A stretch of 64,000 nucleotides of DNA, taken from the NCBI RefSeq assembly GCF_036884655.1, contig NC_088339.1, positions 22,543,501 to 22,607,500 of the forward strand, in the 5' to 3' direction. Position 1 is the stretch's first letter. Every line of letters starts with the position of its first letter. The stretch comes from Musa acuminata AAA Group. Lineage: Eukaryota; Streptophyta; Magnoliopsida; Zingiberales; Musaceae. This document shows, piece by piece, positions 32,303 through 45,238 of this stretch. The position numbers and the translations under genes are program-made. The notes below the pieces were generated by a model. That model was not told the origin of the DNA. It did not search any database and worked only from the letters and a program-made list of their open reading frames with translations.

Positions 32303-35300
32303 TCAAAGTAACGAGCATAAATCTCTTAACATAAATCTCTTAGGGCTAATTACATATTATCTATGTAATTAGTTATTTTTAGTATTTCTATCTCTATATT
32401 TTTAAAGTTATATTGAGATATATATACTTAAGTGAAACATTTAACCTCATTATTTCAGTAAAATCCTGATTTTTAATCTTTTAAAATTATCTTTTTAATC
32501 ATATATAAGGATCTCAATAATTTACTTTCATAAGCATAGGGATCATAATATAACTTTTGAATATATAGAGATTAAGATGTTAAATGTAACTAATTACAAA
32601 GGATAATCTATAATTAGCCCTCTATGTTGTTCAAACCCATAGTCAATTACGATGATCAACATTATATTCCTTTTCTTGATAAAAATAAAAACGAAGAAGG
32701 ACATATGACAACGCTTATTTCAACGCGTATCGAGGCTTGGTATTAATTTTAGCCCTTATCTTTGTTATTTACATAATCAATCACTATATCGTTTAAAAAA
32801 TGAATAATGCTTATGCATAAAAAGCATTAAAATGAGATGAGGGAGCACTAAAAAAATTACATAAAGAGTAAACAAATGACTGAGGATTTTATTTTTATTC
32901 AGGAGATTTAAAAATCAGAGTCCAACACAAAGTTCTCGTTGTGTTATATAGTTAATTAACAGTCCATATAGGAATCTACTTTCGCTGGATGCATCTTCTT
33001 GAAACATAAATTGATTTTAATTGGAAGCTAAAGATATGATCTTTGATTTCGATACTTACTCTTAATCTAATATCACAATCAGGTTCTAAATAATAGAGTT
33101 GTGGGCTAAATCAACACTCAAATGCATCTACAGATCACTTCATCCTTGTCTTTAGCTGTATGTGTTAGGTTGATGCATGACATGCACTTTGGAGTTCCTC
33201 CAAAGAGGAATCCAAACAACTCCTGCATGACCCGCACTTTGGAGCTCTTCCTATTACCTTGGGTTTAACATAGGGTTAGTTCTTCCGTAAAGAAGCGATC
33301 GATAACACGATTCGAGATTAATTATAAGATCATCGAGTTATTTTCACTTAAACACAAATATTCTTGAATATCCAATCACATAAGCTATGAATAATATATA
33401 TATATATATCTATTCTCTTATATTCTTTAAGAACTTTCTAAAAGCTCAGAAATACTGAAAGTATTCATTACATCTTATTTTTCTTTCATATAAAAATGAG
33501 TCCTTATTTTTATATTTGACATGTTTGAGCAAACTAAACTAATGGAAGCTTTTCCAAAACAAAAAAAGAACTACTAAAATCGTCGAGTAGCATATCTTAG
33601 AAAGTTGCATCAGTCTAATTGCTTGTAGTTTTGGGAACACAAACAACAAATGAGGAGTCAATGGTCACTACATCTGCTACTTAATTACTACTGCATGGAG
33701 ATTCCACAGCGGCATCGTCATAAGACCGCGACAGATGGGAGCATGAGACTGTTTCCGCCTTGCTTTCTTTGTAATCTTACAGTACTCCTTTACCGAAAGC
33801 AATTGATGACTCAACGACTGGTTTGTCCGCTTCAATCTGCTCGTTTCTAGATCAACTCCTTGCACCAGGCGACGTGGGTCATCCGCCTGACTTGGTCCTA
33901 CAGGATCTCGAGGCAATGCCATGTGACATTTGTGTCGAGAAGTCAAGCAGTGCGCATCGAACCTTCCCCATCCGAGAACTGTTCTCTAGTCTATCCAGGA
34001 TCAGTCCTTGAAAGAGAGAGAGAGAGTGCGACATGATATCCACCGGCAAGCGTTTCTTTTGCTTGCTAAGTTCTCCTTTGCGCTTCTTTTCTTTGCTTTT
34101 ACTATTACTATGTTTGCATGCAAATAGTAAGTGAGAAGAAGAATGTACTAATAAACTCATCGAGTTCAATTATTTCAACAGCCTATATCGAAACCTACCC
34201 TTGTTTTGTCAATAAGAATCTATCCAAACATGTATAGTTGATTGTAGTATTTGAGACTTCGTTGCTAATTATATTATCTTCCATCAATGATTTTGCTTTT
34301 AACTCATATGATTAGGACCATATAATCGTAATATACTGCGCAGTTTCACCTCTGGCTCAGAGAGACATGATTGGGTTGACATCAACATAAAACAGATCGA
34401 TAGCTGTGATTTGAGCATGGATTCTTCGAAGTATTATGCAAAACAATGCATCAAAAGAATAAGGTGGACAAAGTATTATGGCAACATATAACCAATAGAA
34501 AAATGAAAGGATAAGGCAATGAATGGTTTTAAGGTGCACTTAATTCTTAATGGAAGAGTCAACTCCTTCAATGGTTACAACCAAACACTCGAGTGTATTT
34601 GAAAGTAGCTCATACTAATCGAAGCAGGATTTCTTCATCAAACATACTATGCAGTTGGTGGTGATTAATATTGCAAAGATAGAACTACATTATCTTAGTT
34701 GTTGGAGACAATACAACTAAAACCATCATATCAGATTACAGTCATGCTATACAGATGTAGTGATAAATTTGATAATGATGATATAATTATCTTAATTGTT
34801 GGAAATGATACAAAATTAAAGCATAATAGTGTGAAAGAAATGTGTGCTTGAGAAAATAAATGTTGGAATATGCAACTTGAATCTAGAGAAATTAATTATA
34901 TATGACTTCTTCCTTATTCTGCCACAATAATCAGTTCCTAGAACAACAATGTCCTTTGAGACTTTCCTTACTGATCAGCTTAATTTCTATTTCCTTTCCC
35001 CACAGTTCAGATGTCTCCATTATGTATGCCTTGTGTTGATCCACATTGTACTCACATCTTGGTGTCTGGATAGGAAGAAGGGATCCAAACAACATAGTCC
35101 TATCAGATTGAGAGGCAATGTGATATGTGGAACTGAGCATCATCATCATTACTGCAACATGTAATGCAGTCGATGCTATAATAATTAGCCTTGTTAATTT
35201 AAATAAAAAGTGATTCAAGAAATTAAGCCTAACTTATAGTAATCATCAACGATAGAAGGTGAGAAATTTTGTGATTAGATTTAGGCCTCAAGAATGCATT

Positions 35301-36016
35301 GAAGTTCTGAACATTTGCTCAAGAAATGTTTTAGAAACTCTATGACTTTGACTTTGACTTTGACATGAAGAAAATAAATTTGATAAACCTTTTTATGTTG
35401 TTATTTTTTTAATGGAATTTACCGACAAAAAACCTTTAAAATATTAGGAGTGAAAGCAGAATTTTATAGAAGAAGAAAGTAAGTATTGACCCCTAATATT
35501 GGAGGTGTCTACTAAATGAACTTTCTAAAAGGAGTAAATTAACATGAACAAATCATGAATAGTGTTTGTGTTTGTTGCTTTTAGAAGTACAGAAAATGTA
35601 AACAATGTGATGTCTACAGCAAGTAGATGTGATAAGGAAAGGCATATGGTCAAACATCATGTTACGATACAGTGGAGAAGGTCTATCGATTATCACATCT
35701 GAATCAAGCCTCCATGGATGGGGGTTCCAAGTTCCATGAACTTTAATGAAGCTCTTCACTGTTTTATAGGGTCCACAATTCATGTCAAGACAAAGCTCAC
35801 ATTAATGGCTTCCATAAATTAACCCTCAGAGGAAGCAACACTTTGAAATCACGACAACATCAACGTGTTTCTGAGTTTGACTAGTTCGTCACGGTGCAAA
35901 GACAATGAGATGATGGGACGACTACAACTACACACTGAATGCTACTGCATCAAATGAAGCCGAAACAATTGCGAGGGCTCAACCTGTTGTGCTCCTTCTG
36001 CGAAGCTTCTGTGCTG

Positions 36017-36877
36017 TTAGAATGGCGCCCGCGCATGAGCCCATCCGAAGGCGTCGTGTCCCAGTTGCCCGCCGACCTCGTCGTGTGCCATATGTGGCGG
36101 CAAGTTGTAGATGGGAAGCGCCGAGGGATCGGGCAGTCCGCCTGGTCCTGAGGCTCCGGGCATTAGCGGCGCCAGTCCACCAGGGAGGTGCTCCGGGATG
36201 CCGCCACCACCGCCCGGGATTTCGTCTCCTTCCTCGAGTGGCAGCCTCTCGTAGGTAGCGTTGGCAAACGTGGATGCTATGACCATCACCGGCCCCGCGG
36301 CGATCAGGGACCCCACGACGCTGCCGCCCACCACCTGACCCTGCCCTCCGGCCAGGTAAACCGTCAGCCCGGTGTTCCCCGGCGGGGAAGGGCCCGGGAG
36401 GAAGGTGCCGGTGAGCGACAGGATCTCGAACCGGCCATGGAGGGCGACGACGGCGCCCGGCGCAGAAGGCTGGCGGAGGGCGACGTTGGCTACCGTACCG
36501 GCGCAGCTGAGCACGCAGACGCCGCGCTGCCTGCGGCGCGCGAACTGCGCGATGGATTCCGCGATGTCGGAGCCGCCCGCGACCTCCATGACGTGGCTGC
36601 GGAGGGCGTTAGGGCTGTCGCGGGTGACGAACACAGGCGGCTTGGGCTTGTTCTTGGACCCCGGAGGGCGGCCGCGGGGGCGGCGGGTGCTGACGACGAT
36701 TGCTCCCTCCCTCGGCTCGCGGTCGTTATCGTTGTCCTCGTCGTTGCCTCCTCCGCCACTGCCGGCGGCATCGGGTTCTTTCAATTCCATCTCCTGGTTG
36801 TGATTCTCGTGATCGGAGGGTCCGACCTCCCCTCCTGAAAGGCCCAGCTGCCCTTCCCACCACCGGTTAGCCGCCAG
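36017..36877 (-). CDS. AT-hook motif nuclear-localized protein (AHL), clade A; probable CTG start
   Basis: An intronless gene. From the first ATG (36790-36788) it encodes 257 residues: an acidic N-terminus, an AT-hook with [10 protein letters not shown] (39-48 in that numbering), then a PPC/DUF296 domain from about 52 to 185 with [16 protein letters not shown] and [11 protein letters not shown] Pro/Gly-rich tail ends in ARAPF. AHL proteins bind AT-rich minor grooves and act as nuclear regulators of growth, flowering and immunity; the PPC domain trimerises them. The frame stays open upstream and encodes [12 protein letters not shown], the conserved start of AHL20-type proteins. There, the codon that should be ATG is CTG (36877-36875) in good context (A at -3, G at +4). 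No in-frame ATG lies between the upstream in-frame stop near 36983 and position 36790. I annotate the CTG form (286 residues); the ATG form is the conservative alternative. Confidence 0.9.
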   Translation of the reverse strand: MAANRWWEGQLGLSGGEVGPSDHENHNQEMELKEPDAAGSGGGGNDEDNDNDREPREGAIVVSTRRPRGRPPGSKNKPKPPVFVTRDSPNALRSHVMEVAGGSDIAESIAQFARRRQRGVCVLSCAGTVANVALRQPSAPGAVVALHGRFEILSLTGTFLPGPSPPGNTGLTVYLAGGQGQVVGGSVVGSLIAAGPVMVIASTFANATYERLPLEEGDEIPGGGGGIPEHLPGGLAPLMPGASGPGGLPDPSALPIYNLPPHMAHDEVGGQLGHDAFGWAHARAPF

Positions 36878-37212
36878 CTTGTCAGTCTCTTCCCTTGTCT
36901 GCTCGCTTCTTCTCCTGCAGAGCTTTGTCCAGCCTTTTCCTTCGCTTGTAATAACTGCTACGGGCTCCCAATAGATCTTACATCAATCTAAACATGTGTG
37001 GTTGACCGAGACAGAAAAAGATACACGAGCGACATGAAGGATCAAGATCTGAACACGCTCAAATATCCATGTTCTCTTCCGGGTACAGAATAGAGAAGGT
37101 AGACAGTACATGCTTTAAGTGGGGAAGCAGGAAGGAAAGAGGGGGATAGAATACAACCACATCATGGAGAGATAAGAGCTGAGAAATGTGCCTTTACTTG
37201 GGTCTTTTTTCT

Positions 37213-37308
37213 CTTGGGAGGGAAGCTATTAATATAATCTTGTCCTTAGCTCTTGTTTTTCTTGGGAGGGAAGCTATTAATACAATATTGTTCATAGTCT
37301 TTGTTCAA
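37213..37308. repeat. 48-bp tandem duplication
   Basis: Two copies, each starting CTTGGGAGGGAAGCTATTAA, at 37213 and 37261, with a few mismatches. Confidence 0.85.
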
Positions 37309-37500
37309 ACCAAGGAATGCAAGTGGGCATGCCCTAAGACCAGAAGAAAGACTTGGTGTGGTGAGAGCACAAGATAAGTTTTGTTTCTGTGCTCAATATT
37401 TTATGGTGAGGGCACTGATTGGTCTGATGTTGCTGTTGTGGGGTTGGTGATGAATGGTTAGGTGATGCTTGGGAGTAGCTATTGAGGGAGAACTGCATGG

Positions 37501-37503
<3 letters not shown>

Positions 37504-37538
<35 letters not shown>

Positions 37539-37736
37539 TTTGTTTCTGTGTTTAATACTATAAGGTGGAAGCAGTGATTAGTTTGCCGTTGGTGTTGAGG
37601 GGTTGGTGCTTCAATGGTTGGTAATGCTTTGGAATTGCTATTTAGTGAGTGAGAAAGAGAGAAAGAAAGAGTTGGAAATTAGGGTTGCCTTTGCTGTAGG
37701 ACAGTATGACACACAGAGGGCAGGTGGGGAGCACAC

Positions 37737-37789
<53 letters not shown>
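37504..37789. repeat. (GA)n microsatellites
   Basis: Two long GA tracts (37504-37537 and 37741-37789), 340-960 bp upstream of the AHL reading frame on the opposite strand. Plant BPC/GAGA-binding factors bind such tracts; a role here is only possible. Confidence 0.9.
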
Positions 37790-37791
<2 letters not shown>

Positions 37792-40212
37792 CTTTCCTAA
37801 TATATTCCTATGCTGCTTCTAACCAAGCACAGAACACCTTTTTGGCTCCCCTAAGCAGGAACAACATTAATCAAACTGCATCAAAATAATTCTATATCAG
37901 TCTCATAATTTCTCTTCTTAGGTTAACTCCCTTTGCATGGTTTTTTTCTATTACACACATCCACAGCACTGCTGGACTTGTAGTTTCGACAATTCAAATG
38001 TGAACTTGAGATCAGTCTCCTTTTCACTTTGGTTTTGACATCTAACCAGAAACAAATGAAACTTTCACTTCCAACAAATCAGATAACCTTCCTGAAGCTG
38101 GAAATAAATACAAACTATGACATACATTGATGCTACATCTGTAATTGACCCCATTGATTTAATGATGGTCAAAGTAGCTCATTCTCTGAAAATATAGATG
38201 GAGATCCTGATCCCATGACCACACAAATCCTTCCTTGTATCATCCATCACCTTTCTCTGTTATATATAGTAACCTTCTCACTCAACACTCATCTTCTTCC
38301 AAACCTTGACATCCTTTGAAAAGCACTGAGATCACTACACATAAAGATCTTCAAATATCCCACAGGCAAAACTCATCATTGAATTCCATTTATTCACATC
38401 TACTAATGTTTGGGTTAGAATGATATCTATCAAACTCCTCCAAAACTAGCATGTGCTAACCTTTATGAGAATCATGCAAAGAAATCCCAGTAATGTCACA
38501 GAAAGAAGAGAGAAAAAGGAGTATGTCATATAACCAACCCTACATGATGGAAGTCCCTGTTATCATGGTTTCATACTTCAGACTATTGACCTGACAACTG
38601 AGCCCTACACATGAACCATTAGAATATGACCATTACCACCAACTTGCCAACTTTACCTGTATTAATTAAACCAAAAGTCTGCCCTACAGCTACAGCAGCC
38701 TACAAGCAATTCCAGTCATTAGTGTCCAATAACAAAGAAGATGAGCGGCTTTGAACTGCAAACCAAAATTTCACTTATGAATGGATCTTATGACTTACCA
38801 ACTCTGGAGAAGATTAAGCTTCCTCAACAAACCACATAATCTATGGCATGAAACCAAGCAAAGGCTTTCATGAAAAATCAAATTGACACCTCCCCCAACC
38901 AATGAGATTCTCTCGTGCTATGTTGTTCGATTCACAGTCGCACTGTTCCAGAAATAAAATAGTCAGAACCCTAGTTTTCTAGTATGTATACGAGTGGCAC
39001 GGCTTTCATGAAATGGATAACCTAAGCTTTGTCAAACTTGATTGATGGTTGGTCGCGCGTGAGCTTCCAAAACCAAACAAAACCAAAAGAAAAGTCAGGT
39101 AAGCAGCACACGCAGGGGGTGAATGTGAGCCAAAAGATGATCTAAAGAAAAAGTGATTGGGAGGGGGATTCAAATCCTTGTTTTAGATGCATCTTTTCCA
39201 CATGGAGAAACACCAATCCTCAACCCGAAGACCGGATCAAAGATTCAGATCTATGGCAGATAAGTCAAATGAGAGTTTGGCGAAGCCACATGAGAGGAGG
39301 GAGGAGGGAGGAGGGAGGTGAAGGAGAAGTGAAAGGGTCTGTCTTGTTCAAGCAACAGTTTGCCAATCCATTATAGGGTTGGATGCCATCGTCACAACTC
39401 CAACATTCATATACAAATAATCCCACCGAAAATAATATCTATATATTTTTATATCTAAAATAATATCTGATGGTAGCATATCAAACCCACTTACTAAAGG
39501 TTAAAAGGCTCGAGTCGCATCCAAAGATATTTTATGATCAAAAGATCAAAACTTGTCTTCATCAATTACCCTTTCCAGAAAGAAAGAAAAAAAATTAATT
39601 TATATTCTTTTGCAATTGTTCTCCCAATTTCATCCTATTTGAGTTTATAAAAGATTAGGAGATTAAAATCACATCCAGCAAATCTGGAATGGAGGAAAGA
39701 TATCGACTAGCTTAACATGTCAAAACTGCTATCAAACTGCTTGATAACAAGCTCACCCCTCCTTGGTGTTTTGCAAGTGTAATAATACCACAGATTCAGT
39801 CCAGAGTAAATGACTCAAAAATTAGTTGTAACAAGCATCTAAATGATTTTTTGCAAATTCTTCACTGCCAAATAACTGCAAAACTACTTATTTGCAAGTC
39901 AAAACTTAAACTGAGAATACAAAAATTCTGTGAATAATCGGTTGCAACTTCGTATTCATAATTTCATCGAGTTCCTTTATTATGTGACAATTAAGAAGCA
40001 TAAACAGTTGATTGTAATTACAGCAAACAATAAGCACCATTCATAAAAAGTATGCATGTCTGAGCAAACTGGCCAACAGCACCTTAGATCCTATACAGTG
40101 ACATCTCTGCAGGTTAGACATTACACAAAGCACTATAATGCTGCAAGCACCCCAACATGGAACAACAAGCATGATCTTAAGAAGCTAAAGATCTAATGGA
40201 GAACTCAGGCTG

Positions 40213-41180
40213 CTACTTGGTCAAGTAATATATGAGTAGGAAGAGTGCCACAAAGGATGCCACAAGGGTGGCCATTCTGCGATTTGATTTCGTCTCGAAA
40301 ACCTAATGTGAAAAGCCCCAATAAGCTCAGCCATGTAGTTAGAAGGGTTACTGTAAATAATGAATTCAAATATATTTACCATCTTGAAGCGATCCATTGT
40401 TCCAGAAAGGATTCCCCTTGACGAGTCCATATCATTGCCCTGAAACCAAAAATAATAAATATTGATGGAAATTGACCATGATATAGAGATCTAATAATAA
40501 GAGACGTGGAGGTTGACAGGGAGGAGAGGAGCAAGGAAAAAATTAATGTAAAGAACTACATACCATGCGGTCCAACATTCGGTTGTGGCCTTCAACCTCT
40601 TCATGTATGTCACCTGTCAACTGTAAAAGAGCATCGAATGATACTCTAAGTTGTACCAACAATTAAGCAGGCATCAAGAGAGACTATCCAGCATACTTTG
40701 AGGACACACGAGCTAAGAAAATTGAATTTCAAACACCAAGGAGAAGAATTTTGATATGACTGATCAGGTACAGATGAATTTTTAGCCGTGTCAAAAAGCA
40801 AATTCACATGAAATACAGGGAAGACTGGAAACCGAGAAAAAGAATTTTCCTGACAAGAAGAAAGCATCAGGTTGTACAAATTATCCAGAAAACTGACAAA
40901 CTACCTAACAAATTTGGCCACCAAAGATGAGCTATTTCTACTATTCTAGAATAGTTTCTTCATCAAAGATTTCTGAAAGAATGCTTCAAATAATCCATAA
41001 TCCAACAAACAAAGCATGTAAAGTTCTTCATTTCATGATCAAAAGCCCAATTTGCATGATGCAACTAAATGGATGATTGATATTCACTGTTCTATTTGGC
41101 ACTGTTTGTTATCGAAAGATTGTTCATCCAGCCTAAGAGATCAAAGCAAATATATACATACATATGTACATATATATACA

Positions 41181-41211
<31 letters not shown>

Positions 41212-41325
41212 GTACATACATACATAAATACATATGTACATATATAAATACATATGTACATATATAAATACATATGTACATATATATACATACATATATA
41301 CATATGTACATATATACATATGTAC

Positions 41326-41371
<46 letters not shown>

Positions 41372-41389
41372 GTACATATGTATATGTAC

Positions 41390-41420
<31 letters not shown>

Positions 41421-44056
41421 CATACATATGTACATATATATATATATATATACATATGTATATATATATAATCAAAACCATCACCCACTAGTGACAGCAC
41501 CCACTAGTGACAGCTAATATTCCCATTTTTAGTTGTGTGCTTGTTTGCTATTCTTCCAGTTCCTGTTATGCGACAACCGCAGTCAAGCTAAGCCACATCA
41601 AAATTTATCAATCAGTCTTGTCCTCCATTAATCGGTGGGAAGGAAACCAAACCTTTAGGAGTTCCCCGCCATCACTTCACCTCAATGTAACAGCAACCCA
41701 TCTGACATCTATTGATGTAAAACAGATTGAGTAGCATCATACCTAGCATATGCTAAATTCTACTGGGATAAAGCATGATAATAGATTTATATGTATATCC
41801 ATATACATCCTTATAATGGAAGAGAGGATAGGATGGTCCATGTTGTTTCCCAATGTCCTTGGGACTCTACACTCCCATATATCCCTCTCATTTTCAAGCT
41901 CCTAGCATGTGTGAGAACTAGCAAATTAAAATGAATTCCCAATTTACTCATCACAGGTTTGTCAAAGAATCAGAGAGAACTGAAATGTTGCAGTCATTTG
42001 TCATTTTATAGTTACCCTCTTCAGAATGTTGACTCTGTCTTGCAGCCCTTCAATGGCTAGATCATTGTCATGCTCATGAATTTCATGAGAAGAGTATGCT
42101 GAAGCTCGAATCCCACCTTCTTCAATGCCATCAAAAAGAGCAGCTCTATTGCTGCGATGGTCCCTGTAGTAAGTAAAATATCATTATAGGTAGATATAAC
42201 ATCATTGTGCAGAAAACATTGCTACTTCAGTATCTAAGTAAAGCTTAATGCCTTTCAAGTTGAATGCCTGAAGTTTATTCATTTGTTCTTCACTCATCAA
42301 TTACTCTACACAGATTGTCAGCATTACCCATCAACATGCATGTACTGGTTTCCAACTACCTTACAACACCCAACACAAGAAGTAACATCTTACAGAAGAT
42401 CTTTTTCAATGATTAGCAGAATAATAAATGACTATTACTCATAAGAGAATATGTGACACGAATGGCGATTAAGATATATCAGGATATTAATGCAAAAATG
42501 AAAGTGACCCTGAAAGAATACTCCCTCAAACAGTGTCAACCATGAAACCTCAACATTTCATAATTCTTTAACATGTTATCAACTCAGTGAATTACAAGCA
42601 TAACAACATGGGAAAGGAATGCTAAAATCAAATAGCTTCTACTTTTAGAACAAAAAATCCTCATTTTCAGGATTATGCTTTTTATTTGAAACCATACTCT
42701 CTTGCCTCTTTCACTTAATATTATATAGACAAAAGGCATCCAGCAGAAGCAGCTCCTTGCATATTAAATGCAGATAATACATGGTCTATGAGATATGTGG
42801 AGCTAGGAAAAGGTAATTTAAGGTAAAACATTAACCCTAGATGTTGAAATAATGAGATGGGAATGAAGAAATCTCGCAGGTACCTCTATAAGATTTCATA
42901 TCTTTCCTAGTTTACAAGATTTCCTTCTAGTCCAAAGAGCCAACAACAAGGACTCATCTTTCTATATTTTTGTTAAAACAAGGCTCCCAAATACTAGTTA
43001 TAAGATGTTAAAGCATACCCATAATGGCATTTACAATGGACCTAAGGTAACTCGGATCAGCCACATTCTTGAAATAAATAGAAAAGATAAGCACATCCAC
43101 CAGCATGCTACATGGTCACAATTTCTAATATGTTAATTACCAATTCAACAAATTTGCCACTAAAAGTTTAACACAAGTAAACAAATCATATAGGAGAGAA
43201 AGAGGGCAAAGGATGGGTCAAATGCTCATAGTCTTACCTCTCCATGCAAAAGGGCTACCTACATTTTCTGATCTCATATCCTCCATGATGCATTACGGAA
43301 ACCTTACAAGGGATCATCCATAAAAATAGACCAAATATGATCACCTCATTTTTTCTTGCACACACTAGATATCATGCGGGGCCAAAGGCACCTTCAACTA
43401 CCATTTTTCTATGTCTAGTCAACCTCATAGCACCGTCAGATAAAACTTAAATATTCAATTAATTATAAAGGCGACAGAGATGGCTTTGCAATGGCAAACA
43501 ACTACTAAGAGACTTTGTCTACTTGTGAAGGGTAACATTCACAAGGCAAAGCGACAGCAACAAAGGGAAAGCACGTTATTTAGTTGCCAACCCTAGGAAT
43601 CCAACAGACCTCTCCGTTGACAGCCTAAATTACAGAGCCCACCAACAGACCTCTCAATTCCAAATCTTAATTTGATAATGTAATGGACAAAGAGTGAAGT
43701 TAATAAGATGATCATTGGAAATCTTATATTCATATAATTCATATTTTGTTTGATCTAGATCTCTAGCATTGAAAAATCATCAAAATATCTACCTATAATA
43801 ACGGAAGAACACTTGCACGGGAAACAGTAAAAGGGCAAAAAGAAAGGTTCGATATGAGGATAGAGCTAACTATCATTCAGGAATCCTAACCCAATAGCTG
43901 TGACATTAGTAGAACAAAAGTATGCACAGTGGAAAGATAAGTAGTAAAATAAACATCGTTCATTTTTGCATAATAAAAACGACAACAAAAATAAAATGTT
44001 TCAGTCAATAATTTCCACAGAAAGAAGAAGATCGGAACTGACCTCCTCGAATTCAT
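40213..44056 (-). CDS. BET1-like: Bet1-type SNARE (Bet1-like SNARE 1-1/1-2), five exons
   Basis: Exons on the - strand are 44056-44043 (14 nt), 42163-42016, 40620-40564, 40439-40380 and 40302-40213. All have GT-AG borders and matching phases and give 122 residues, the usual length. The protein begins [22 protein letters not shown]. The SNARE helix follows (about 45-98, with [16 protein letters not shown] and [19 protein letters not shown]), then a C-terminal membrane anchor [18 protein letters not shown]. This tail-anchored Qc-type SNARE works in ER-Golgi vesicle fusion in the early secretory pathway. The start exon carries only four codons and part of a fifth; it was chosen because it restores the family's MNSRRD start. 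Intron 1 is 1879 bp. Intron 2 (1395 bp) holds a long TACATA/AT microsatellite. A solo LTR lies about 1.2 kb upstream. Confidence 0.94.
41149..41470. repeat. (TACATA/TATG)n compound microsatellite in SNARE intron 2
   Basis: About 320 bp of alternating purine-pyrimidine sequence made of TACATA, TATGTA and TA units, self-complementary throughout. All the Tyr/Ile-rich ORFs over it are artefacts of the repeat. Confidence 0.97.
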
Positions 44057-45233
44057 GGCTGCTTCAGAAAAAAAAAACTGGAAATTTCTACTTCCGCTGC
44101 CTTTTCCTCGCAATTCTTTTCCTTGCCCGATGCAACGTTTTTGTTAGTGGAGCACGTAATATCAAATCCAGACAGAGATCCAAACAAACCAAAAGAAATA
44201 GATCGGAAAAGGAGTCTAATCTCAGAACAAAACGGAAAAATATTAACAGAATCACGGAGATCCAATCAATTTCAACCCAACAATCCCAGCAAAGCGAGAA
44301 ATTTTTCGGATCTCCAGCAACCCAAGGAAACCGTAGATCGATTCCTCAATCCGATAGATCAATCGATTCATCATGATAACAAGAACTGTAACCGAGAGAA
44401 CAACCTCACTCCGATCTCGCAGCCAAATTCGTCGGCAGGATTCCTTCACGAGTGGCTTCGGGTCGAAGGAGAGGAGTCTTTTCGACGGTTCCCAGCTAAG
44501 CATTATTGCGGTCATTCGGCCCCATAGGGATAGAAATCCTACCGTCCACAGGGTCCTGCGCGGATCCGAATGATGAATCATGCCTCTGCACGAATCGTGA
44601 AGCGAGATCGTTTGTCCGTATCGATCGACCGACAACTGTGTCATATTCGGATCTTATTCGAATGTGGATCCAAGCCCGAATTCGGGCACCTCTGGATACG
44701 GATCTAAATGAGGAGGATACTACTTGGGCTTATTTTGTTTAAATATAAATAATATACTGAGATATACTTTAAATAAATGTTGTTGATCTTTTGGTGTTGT
44801 TGCTGATAATTTCCCGATGAATGATCAAACCAATAGAATTTATATTGTATATATGTATTTTGAAAATACAAAATGATGATATTCCAAACGAAAAGTGAAT
44901 AGAAAATTTTGAATTGTATTGATGAATAATAATCTTTATGATATAATTAAGAAAACTGGCACGATTAGATTAAGTTTCGATCGAAAGCTTATTTCATAAA
45001 CTTAACCCAACTAAAAGATATGATTATTAGTTTAAGAATATGATTGAACCAACATTTCTTCTATTTCTATCACTATTGACAGTGTAAAGTTTCTTCCATT
45101 TCCATCAGATTTCTTACATTTTCTAGGGTTCGATTAGGTATATCTCCTCTTCTGCTAATAAATTTCGATCATTGTTTTGGTATGTCTCCATTTTTTTTTG
45201 TAAACAATCTTCTGGAGTTATTTTGTATTGATA
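44057..45233. other. 5' leader/promoter region of the SNARE gene
   Basis: No other gene seen. Positions 44060-44640 are of mixed composition and probably contain the 5' UTR and promoter of the SNARE gene. The sequence is AT-rich from 44730. Confidence 0.4.
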
Positions 45234-45238
45234 TTTAG

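Larger units (their letters stand above)
30490..36016. other. intergenic, microsatellite-rich
   Basis: No gene recognised in 5.5 kb. Contents: (AT)n 31608-31638, (GT)n 31934-31990, (CT)n 32256-32300, an 8-bp-stem hairpin near 33189-33207 and a triple TTGAC cluster at 35348-35364. Short ORFs at 33650-34170 overlap on both strands and match no known family. Confidence 0.5.
36878..40212. other. intergenic region upstream of AHL
   Basis: No gene recognised. A 48-bp duplication (37213-37260 and 37261-37308) and an imperfect ~159-bp duplication (37378-37536 and 37537 on) lie upstream of the AHL gene. Each is near a GA microsatellite (37504-37537, 37741-37789). A TATA-like TTATATATAG near 38263 has no recognisable ORF behind it. 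A G-rich run of GGG tracts lies at 39293-39318. The part next to 40212 is probably the 3' end of the SNARE gene. Confidence 0.5.

Noticed and set aside
33650..34169. Overlapping ORFs on both strands as a small gene
   Set aside because: No recognised domain, no splice-supported extension and both strands are equally open.
36188..36838. 216-codon plus-strand ORF
   Set aside because: It is an antisense shadow of the GC-rich AHL gene, whose - strand frame has clear domains.
38263..38345. TATA-like TTATATATAG followed by CT-rich sequence as a gene promoter
   Set aside because: No ORF or recognisable exon follows. I also looked for known plant microRNA sequences and saw none.
39293..39318. G-quadruplex in GGG tracts
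   Set aside because: Only three clear GGG runs plus GG runs are present, and there is no gene context. Too weak to claim.
41052..41517. Tyr/Ile-rich ORFs on both strands
   Set aside because: They are translations of the TACATA/TA microsatellite in the SNARE intron.
43966..44742. Several overlapping ORFs
   Set aside because: They fall in the first intron, leader and promoter region of the SNARE gene on the - strand and match no family.
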